NCBI GenBank assembly: GCA_945865405.1
Contig: CAMBDS010000001.1
Coordinates: forward strand, 287,147 to 351,146
Direction: 5' to 3'
Source of the DNA: Caldithrix abyssi DSM 13497
GTDB taxonomy: Bacteria; Electryoneota; AABM5-125-24; Hatepunaeales; Hatepunaeaceae
Length of the DNA stretch: 64,000 bases
Shown: positions 58,306 to 64,000 of the stretch, piece by piece
How the letters are laid out: each line of letters opens with the position of its first letter
How positions within the stretch are numbered: the stretch's first letter is position 1
Notes under the pieces: model-generated
What the model was told of the DNA's origin: nothing
The model's input: only the letters and a program-made list of their open reading frames with translations
The model's database searches: none
Translations under genes and position numbers: made by a program

Positions 58306-59457
58306 ATGAAAATCGGGCTGTTGATTGATTCCCTTGATTCTGGTGGTGCAGAGCGGCAATTGGTTGAACTTGCCCTCGGCATGAATAGGAGGGGTTATGA
58401 AATACAACTGCTTTATTATTCTGATCGGGATTTTTTTAAGAGTCGATTGCAATCCAATGGAATTGATGTAATTCATTGTCAAGAAAGCAATTCTTTAGAT
58501 AAAATTCGCTTTGTTCGCTCATGGTTGAAACGTTTTAGACCCGATATCGCGCAAGCTTTCCTTCGCGGTCCATCAATCAATCTCATATTGGCAGGTATGT
58601 TGGGGCGAACCTGGAAAACGGTTGTTTCAGAACGAACTTTGGCAACCTTTGGCGATTGGCAACGTAGGGTCGCCCGATCCCGTCATCTTTTTCGTTTTGC
58701 CGACTGGGTTATCTCTAATTCTGAAAGCAATTTGGCAGACATAGTTACCAATTCATCATTTCTTACCAAAAAAGCCTCGGCAATTGTAAACGGGATTGAT
58801 ACAGAAGTTTTTATCCCAAAAACAAAAATGGATGATAAACCATTCACCCTTGTCGCCGTTTCTTCGATAATTCCATTAAAGAATATCAAAGGCATAATAA
58901 AGGCGATCACTTTGTTAAAAAATAGAGACAAGCTAACAGTCAATCTCATTTACGTTGGAGGCTCCAAAGGATTGGAAGGAAAATTGTACCTCGAGGAATT
59001 AGGCAAAGAGATCTCACAAAATAATATTCAAGATCAGATAGAATTTGTCGGTGAGCAGGAAGCAGTCGTACCATTTTATCAACAGGCTGATGCCTTCATT
59101 CTTGCTTCATTCGTTGAAGGGTTTCCCAATGCCCTTGTCGAAGCGATGTCTTGTGGATTGCCAGTGATTGGGAGCACTGTCTCTGACATACCATTGATTA
59201 TCCAGGAGAACATTAATGGATTTTGTTTTGACCCTCATGATCCAGAGAGCATCGCAAAGTCCATTAAAAGGTTGGTCGATTTAGCGGTTGAAGGGAGAGC
59301 AACGTTTGGAATTGCATCGAGACAATGTGCTGTCCAAAAGTATTCTCTCAATCGGATGCTCGATAATTATGAAGCGCTTTACAGAGACCTTACCAACAAT
59401 AGAATACCGATGGTAAGTAATGAAGTGCGACAATTTTCATCTGCAGACAGCAAATGA
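58306..59457 (+). CDS. Family 4 glycosyltransferase
   Basis: Counting from ATG 58306 gives 383 residues; a GTG two codons earlier is possible. The GT-B fold is shown by the N-terminal KIGLLIDSLDSGGAERQLVE (about 2-21), where GGAERQ is the common acceptor-domain motif. The C-terminal donor domain has FTLVAVSSIIPLKNIKGII, VEFVGE-type FVGEQEAVVPFYQQADAFIL, and EGFPNALVEAMSCGLPVIG (about 268-286, E-x7-E). It lies eight bases after the polymerase gene and overlaps the next gene (ATGA). Confidence 0.9.
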   Translation: MKIGLLIDSLDSGGAERQLVELALGMNRRGYEIQLLYYSDRDFFKSRLQSNGIDVIHCQESNSLDKIRFVRSWLKRFRPDIAQAFLRGPSINLILAGMLGRTWKTVVSERTLATFGDWQRRVARSRHLFRFADWVISNSESNLADIVTNSSFLTKKASAIVNGIDTEVFIPKTKMDDKPFTLVAVSSIIPLKNIKGIIKAITLLKNRDKLTVNLIYVGGSKGLEGKLYLEELGKEISQNNIQDQIEFVGEQEAVVPFYQQADAFILASFVEGFPNALVEAMSCGLPVIGSTVSDIPLIIQENINGFCFDPHDPESIAKSIKRLVDLAVEGRATFGIASRQCAVQKYSLNRMLDNYEALYRDLTNNRIPMVSNEVRQFSSADSK

Positions 59458-60335
59458 AATTTCCAATCAGGATTAATCGAAATTTACTCCCGGTTTTTCT
59501 ACACAAAATCATACCAAGTGCTTACGACACCAGAGGTATTTTAGGCGATGAACCGAATTTGTTGCGATTTGAACAATGTGTTACCGCAATAAAAATTGAC
59601 AGCGTCTGGCGCAGCACCTACAAGCAACGGCATCCAATCAGCAATAGACTCATCAAGGAGTTGCTTAAAGATCTTGACAATCCGCTGATTCATGAACCGG
59701 CAATTTCGGCCGGATCGACATCCATGGATCTTATCGACACTTTGGAAGATCGGTTTGGTCATTATTATGCAACGGACCTGTTTACAAAATTGCCATATCG
59801 GCAAGCCGGGAAGGTTGTTTTCTTCTACCATCCTGCCGAAAAAAGAGCGATATTTCGCGTTTCTGATATTGCTGTAATGTATGAAGATGTTGTGAACGCA
59901 ATATTTCCACTTGGATATCTGGCGACAAAATATTTGGCAGAAGCTCCAGCATTCGATATGGCAGACCCACATTATGTCAGCATGGTCAATCCTCGACTCT
60001 TAAAGTTAACCAAAGTGAACTCTAAAGTCTCACTGTCAGAATACAGTTTATTAAATCCGTGGGCAGGTGAACCACTTCATCTTGTAAAAATCGCAAATGT
60101 GTTGAATGGTACTTATTTTTCTGATGACAAAATACTAATGATTCTGGAAAATGCTGCCGACTCACTTGTCAACAATGGCGTCATCGTTCTGATCGACAAT
60201 CGCAAAATAGAAAGGGTCTCGATTTTGTCAAAAGAGAAAAGTGGAAAACTCGTTATTCAGAAAGAGGTCAACGGTGGAGCTTATGCTGCGCAGATTGCGC
60301 ACCGTGTTCGTCCCAATCTTAATAACGCTACTTAA
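59454..60335 (+). CDS. Uncharacterised protein, possible methyltransferase-like fold
   Basis: The 293-residue soluble protein is between two glycosyltransferases and overlaps the first by four bases. The middle (EPAISAGSTSMDLIDTLEDR, then YYATDLFTKLPYRQ, about 80-120) resembles the N-terminal part of a Rossmann-fold methyltransferase with a degenerate glycine loop. The later ILMILENAADSLVNNGVIVL (about 226-245) resembles the 'll..GG.lvl' strand of that fold. No clear SAM motif is seen. Probably a glycan-modifying or accessory protein; the family is not recognised with confidence. Confidence 0.5.
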   Translation: MKFPIRINRNLLPVFLHKIIPSAYDTRGILGDEPNLLRFEQCVTAIKIDSVWRSTYKQRHPISNRLIKELLKDLDNPLIHEPAISAGSTSMDLIDTLEDRFGHYYATDLFTKLPYRQAGKVVFFYHPAEKRAIFRVSDIAVMYEDVVNAIFPLGYLATKYLAEAPAFDMADPHYVSMVNPRLLKLTKVNSKVSLSEYSLLNPWAGEPLHLVKIANVLNGTYFSDDKILMILENAADSLVNNGVIVLIDNRKIERVSILSKEKSGKLVIQKEVNGGAYAAQIAHRVRPNLNNAT

Positions 60336-60383
60336 GTTTAGATAATTTAATTTTTAGTATAAATTTTAAATCATTGTATTTTG

Positions 60384-61460
60384 ATGAATAGAATAAAGAT
60401 ACTGATTGTCGGCTCCTTACTGAGGCAGGATGATAATAGAGAGACTGGCGGCATCGGCGGAACAACCATCTCATTAATTCACCTAACAAATTATCTTAAG
60501 GAAAGTGAAAATGTGACGGTTTCGTTGTTGGATGCTAATGGAATTCGAGGGGCTGGAATAATGAGCGTCTTTCGATTGATTGGCTTTTTCGCCCGACTTT
60601 TCAGGTTAGCGAGAGAGGTAAATATCATCACGATACATTCTAATACAAGCGCTTTGTTTATTCTTGTTCCGGTAGGAGTAGTTGTTGCCCGGCTTACCGG
60701 GAAGGCACTTCTGATTCGAAAATTCGGCGGCACTGATTTTACGACCTATCACCGAATGAAAATCATAATAATAAAGCACTCACTTAAGTTATGCGATATT
60801 TATTTGGTTCAATCGAGGGCATTGTTACAAAAAAGCCTTGAAATTGGCATTAAACAGACACATTGGTTCTCAACATCCCGACCAATGGAAAAAACACTTC
60901 ACAAGCTGGAGGCAGTCTCATCGGTTTGCCGGAAGTTTATATTTTTGGGTCGGGTGACGAGAACTAAAGGTATAGAGCATATCCTCAATCTCGAAAGTCG
61001 ATTACCTTCAGATGTAGTCATCGATGTATTTGGTCCTTTTGATGGTGAAATGGATGAATCACACTTTGTGAACTCAACAAAAGTTCGTTATTGCGGTATT
61101 ACCCATAACCCTCAAGAGACTCTACGGCGTTACGACGCCTTCCTGCTTCCTACATTTTGGGAGGGTGAAGGGTATCCGGGAGCGCTACTCGAGGCTTATG
61201 GCGCCGGATTGCCAGTGATAGCGACTCGATTTGGAGCACTTCCTGAGATAGTCGATGAAAAGACGGGAATACTAATCGTACCCAATGACGGTGATTCTTT
61301 ACTTAAGGCGATTCTCAAGCTGGTTGAAGACGATGGTTATTTCAATAGACTCCGAGCCGGAGTTCTTGCGAGACGGTTGGAGTTTTCGTCAGACTATTGG
61401 AACAATAAATTCGTCGAGTATTGTCGGGAGGCTATTAGCCTTCAAACTAATCGAAAATAA
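60384..61460 (+). CDS. Family 4 glycosyltransferase
   Basis: Starting at ATG 60384, the protein has 358 residues. The GT-B fold shows RETGGIGGTTISLIHLTNYL (about 19-38) in the acceptor domain, a hydrophobic ALFILVPVGVVVARLTGKAL segment and IFLGRVTRTKGIEHIL. FLLPTFWEGEGYPGALLEAY (about 253-272) holds the E-x7-E donor motif, followed by GLPVIATRFGALPEIVDEKT. It has a 48-bp gap from the previous gene. Substrate unknown. Confidence 0.88.
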   Translation: MNRIKILIVGSLLRQDDNRETGGIGGTTISLIHLTNYLKESENVTVSLLDANGIRGAGIMSVFRLIGFFARLFRLAREVNIITIHSNTSALFILVPVGVVVARLTGKALLIRKFGGTDFTTYHRMKIIIIKHSLKLCDIYLVQSRALLQKSLEIGIKQTHWFSTSRPMEKTLHKLEAVSSVCRKFIFLGRVTRTKGIEHILNLESRLPSDVVIDVFGPFDGEMDESHFVNSTKVRYCGITHNPQETLRRYDAFLLPTFWEGEGYPGALLEAYGAGLPVIATRFGALPEIVDEKTGILIVPNDGDSLLKAILKLVEDDGYFNRLRAGVLARRLEFSSDYWNNKFVEYCREAISLQTNRK

Positions 61461-61600
61461 AGTGATTCACTGATTTCTCTAATATTGCAATCAAAAAAAG
61501 AAATGAACAATTACATTTTAGAAAAACCGTATCATTCTTCATCCTCGAAAGCTATTATTAAACTCCTCGGACCGGGTGGTTATACGATGAGTTGTCTTCG

Positions 61601-62935
61601 ATGATTTTAAATTGGCTACACAAGAACGTCACCTTTCGCATCAGTGACCTGATTTTCGGGCAAGAAATAGCTCCGAGATTGAAGTTTCTAGAGGAGGCGC
61701 AATGGTGGGATAGAAGCAGGATTGAAAGCTATCAAAAACAGGCTTTAAGTAGCCTGATAAAAATAGCCTATGAAGAGATTCCGCTCTACCACGACCTGAT
61801 GGATAAGTCTGGCGTGAAACCGGGCGACATTGTCATGTCTTCTGATCTTACCAAGTTGCCGGTTGTCTCCAAAGCAATGCTGAAGGCCGACTTTCCGGCC
61901 CGTACAGTAAGAAAAACCGGATACAGACAATTCGTCGCCAGTGGGTCCGGTTCCACGGGAACTAACATGCAGGTTATGGCTGATAGTTTCTCAGTTGGTC
62001 AGGCTCAAGCTACAGGTATTTTATCATTTTCATGGTCTGGCTGGCGGTTAGGAGATTCGCATTTACAATTTGGAATTACTCTCAACAGAGGAATTCAAAA
62101 GCAAATCAAGGATAAATTGTTACGATGTAATTATCAATCGGCCTACGATTTGACCGAAACGCACATAGACCAATGTCTTAATATATTAGATTCAAAAAAA
62201 ATCAAACATCTTTGGGGCTATCCCCCGGCATTATACTTAATGGCAAAACGTGCTGAAAAGGTAGGTTGGAACCAACCTTTAAGTGCAGTGATTACGTGGG
62301 GCGATAATCTCTTTTCCCATTACCGGGAAATTATCGAAAGGGTTTTCAAAACCAAAGTAATCGATACATACGGTTGCGGTGAAGGTATTCATGTTTCTGC
62401 TCAGTGCGGTCATGGGTCCACATATCACACGCATGATTTTGATACCATCGTCGAATTTTTAAACAACGACGACCAGCCTGCCGGAAGAAACGAATATGGT
62501 CATATTGTTTTGACAAGGCTCGATCCGGGGCCAATGCCCCTGATTAGATATCGGATAGGCGATATTGGAATTAAAGGCGAGGAACTTAGTTGTACCTGCG
62601 GCAGGCAACTCGGCACAATGCAGTCGATCCAGGGCCGCGATACCGATATCGTCATCACGCCCTCTGGCAACAGATTGATCGTCCACTTTTTCACCGGTAT
62701 TTTAGAGCATTACCATCAAATAAAATTCTTTCAGGTAACACAAGATAAAATTGACGAAATGAAGCTTCGCATCGTTCCAGGTGCAGGGTATTCGGATGCG
62801 GTTCAGAATGAAATAGTGTCTGATTTGAAAGCACACGGTGCGGATCTACGTATCGAAGTGGAGATAGTCAGTGAAATTCCCCCGTCTGCTTCATCGAAGC
62901 GACGGTTTGTGATCAGCAACTTGAGAATGGTATAA
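61601..62935 (+). CDS. CapK/PaaK-like adenylate-forming enzyme
   Basis: Starting at ATG 61601, the protein has 444 residues. It is related to phenylacetate-CoA ligases but of the capsule-locus (CapK) type. Visible are the Gly/Ser-rich ATP loop ASGSGSTGTNMQVMAD (about 109-124), LWGYPPALYLMAKRAEK, ITWGDNLFSHYREIIE, VIDTYGCGEGIHVSAQCGHG (about 252-271), a YRIGDIG motif, and the Cys cluster SCTCGRQLGTMQSIQGRD (about 331-348). The substrate is unknown; CapK-like enzymes are thought to activate an acyl or amino acid for glycan decoration. The GNAT gene directly downstream could transfer the product. Confidence 0.82.
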   Translation: MILNWLHKNVTFRISDLIFGQEIAPRLKFLEEAQWWDRSRIESYQKQALSSLIKIAYEEIPLYHDLMDKSGVKPGDIVMSSDLTKLPVVSKAMLKADFPARTVRKTGYRQFVASGSGSTGTNMQVMADSFSVGQAQATGILSFSWSGWRLGDSHLQFGITLNRGIQKQIKDKLLRCNYQSAYDLTETHIDQCLNILDSKKIKHLWGYPPALYLMAKRAEKVGWNQPLSAVITWGDNLFSHYREIIERVFKTKVIDTYGCGEGIHVSAQCGHGSTYHTHDFDTIVEFLNNDDQPAGRNEYGHIVLTRLDPGPMPLIRYRIGDIGIKGEELSCTCGRQLGTMQSIQGRDTDIVITPSGNRLIVHFFTGILEHYHQIKFFQVTQDKIDEMKLRIVPGAGYSDAVQNEIVSDLKAHGADLRIEVEIVSEIPPSASSKRRFVISNLRMV

Positions 62936-62963
62936 CTCCATTCAGCAATCCTTAGGAGAAGCG

Positions 62964-63638
62964 TTGAGTTCATCACCCGACGAATCGAAGTCAAGCAACG
63001 CAAGCGACAGAGGTAGGGAAAATAAATCCAATGTGGTAATACGGCGGATGACTCCGGCTGATTTGTATGACTCGGTCGATGTTCATATGAATGCCTTCAG
63101 TGGTTATATGAATACGAGTATCGGAAAGCGCTACGCATTCCGTTTTCTTGAGTGGTTCCAGGCCCGTAACGACTGTATAGCATTGGTGGCTGAGTTGGCA
63201 GGGACAGTGGTTGGCTATACGGTTGGAGCTGAGATAGGATACAACAAAATATTATATAGAGACCTGTTCTGGACAGTTGCATTCGGTGCATTTGCCCATC
63301 CGTTCGCCTTGATACACAAGGGGGCTGTTAGGCAGATCAAGATAAGGATGCTCTCGCTCTTTGGACTGATCGCTCCTCCACCCAATATCAGCCCCGACTT
63401 GAAGTCCCCGGTCTTTTCTCTTGTAGGGATGGCAGTTTCCGACAAAGCAGGTAAAAAGGGAATCGGCACGATGCTGGCGAAAGCGTTCGAAGTGGAGGCG
63501 AAAGCTCGCGGAGCAAAGTCGATCAGACTAACGGTTTACTCAACGAACATGAGGGCGCGGGCTCTCTACTTCGCCCAGGGTTACAGTGTTGCCGAGGTCA
63601 CCAACGCGGAATATCTTTACTATTACAAAAACCTGTGA
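62964..63638 (+). CDS. GNAT family N-acetyltransferase
   Basis: The 224-residue protein starts at TTG 62964 after GGAG at proper spacing. A Ser-rich N-terminal tail (1-25) precedes a GNAT domain: VVIRRMTPADLYDSVDVHMN, FLEWFQARNDCIALVAEL, the AcCoA loop in GMAVSDKAGKKGIGTMLAKA (about 151-170), and GAKSIRLTVYSTNMRARALY with a final YFAQGYSV. A mid-domain insertion (about 100-150) has hydrophobic stretches. It may act together with the CapK-like enzyme as a glycan acyl- or aminoacyl-modifying pair. Confidence 0.85.
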   Translation: MSSSPDESKSSNASDRGRENKSNVVIRRMTPADLYDSVDVHMNAFSGYMNTSIGKRYAFRFLEWFQARNDCIALVAELAGTVVGYTVGAEIGYNKILYRDLFWTVAFGAFAHPFALIHKGAVRQIKIRMLSLFGLIAPPPNISPDLKSPVFSLVGMAVSDKAGKKGIGTMLAKAFEVEAKARGAKSIRLTVYSTNMRARALYFAQGYSVAEVTNAEYLYYYKNL

Positions 63639-63656
63639 TCCTAAGATTCGCATAGC

Positions 63657-64000
63657 ATGAAAGTAGTGCTTCACACCCAGTACTATCCCCCCGAGTTTGG
63701 CGCTCCGCAGGCAAGGCTCTCCAATCTGACTGCTCAGATGGTGAAGCAGGGAATCGACGTAACGGTTATGACCGCAATGCCAAATTACCCTTCAGGTAAG
63801 ATTTTCGCTGGCTACGGCGGGCTTCGGAGTAAGGAAGAACTTAAAGGCGTCAAAGTTGTCAGAAGCTATGTCTATCCCTCGAATAAACTTGGGATGCTCG
63901 ACAGAATGATAAGCTACGCCTCGTTTGCCGGGTCCTCGCTGGTGGTCGGAGGCGCAACTTTGGATAGAGCCGATTTTCTCTTCAGCGAAAGTCCTCCGCT
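63657..64000 (+). CDS. Family 4 glycosyltransferase (WbuB-like), 3' end outside window
   Basis: An open frame begins at ATG 63657 and runs to the window end without a stop codon (114 complete codons). The N-terminus VVLHTQYYPPEFGAPQARLS (about 3-22), with VTVMTAMPNYPSGKIFAGYG (about 36-55) and VVRSYVYPS, is the acceptor domain of WbuB/WcaI-type GT4 enzymes that add amino-deoxy sugars in O-antigen synthesis. The donor domain is outside the window. Confidence 0.82.
   Translation, partial: MKVVLHTQYYPPEFGAPQARLSNLTAQMVKQGIDVTVMTAMPNYPSGKIFAGYGGLRSKEELKGVKVVRSYVYPSNKLGMLDRMISYASFAGSSLVVGGATLDRADFLFSESPP

Overview
The window is a stretch of bacterial chromosome, probably from an uncultivated member of the FCB (Fibrobacterota-Chlorobiota-Bacteroidota) assemblage. 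The main support is eight secreted proteins and two gene fragments that end in the same 80-90 residue domain: a YPNPFN motif, then VYDLSGR, then an AGxHxVVWDA..GxYLVRL ending and a terminal basic residue. This is the FlgD-Ig-like / type IX-secretion-type C-terminal sorting domain (CTD). Promoters match the classical sigma-70 consensus (TTGACA-17-TATATT) rather than the Bacteroidota form. I cannot name a phylum from this window.

Layout. (1) 1-10.6 kb, all + strand: a phage or phage-derived morphogenesis block holding a major capsid C-terminus, a head-tail connector-like protein, large terminase, portal, prohead-protease-like protein, secreted and beta-helix/LamG proteins, two small membrane proteins and an amidase endolysin. 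The order is permuted relative to usual phages, and the genes are separated by the same palindromic repeats found in the host part of the window. Between capsid and the next gene lie two tandem small-RNA genes on the minus strand, each with its own consensus promoter. (2) 10.6-16.3 kb: a DUF5678-like / retropepsin-like gene pair, a large beta-helix surface protein, a PEGA lipoprotein and a YidD-TPR membrane fusion. (3) 16.4-38.1 kb: a CapA-like protein, an acetyltransferase, an M1-type metallopeptidase, a VIT/vWA protein and a series of CTD surface proteins (beta-propeller-like and others), with CTD fragments and repeat arrays between them. (4) 38.15-39.1 kb: a repeat array, tRNA-Pro(TGG) on the minus strand and non-coding sequence. 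(5) 39.1-64 kb: a surface-polysaccharide locus, all + strand and mostly overlapping genes.

How the genes work together. The polysaccharide locus starts with a lipid-carrier sugar-phosphate transferase and a UDP-xylose synthase. It holds a Wzx flippase, a Wzy polymerase, five or six glycosyltransferases (the last runs off the window), a nonulosonic-acid (sialic/legionaminic-type) module (NeuC-, NeuB- and NeuA-like, plus Gfo/Idh, SDR and formyltransferase genes), and an unidentified activation module (nucleotidyltransferase-kinase fusion, HAD phosphatase, second nucleotidyltransferase). Deacetylase, methyltransferase, CapK-like and GNAT genes probably decorate the glycan. This is a Wzx/Wzy-dependent capsule or O-antigen system.

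The most unusual features are the duplicated structured RNA genes, the family of palindromic modules that fill intergenic space and also sit in frame inside CTD coding sequences, and evidence that CTDs are shuffled and partly deleted around those palindromes.
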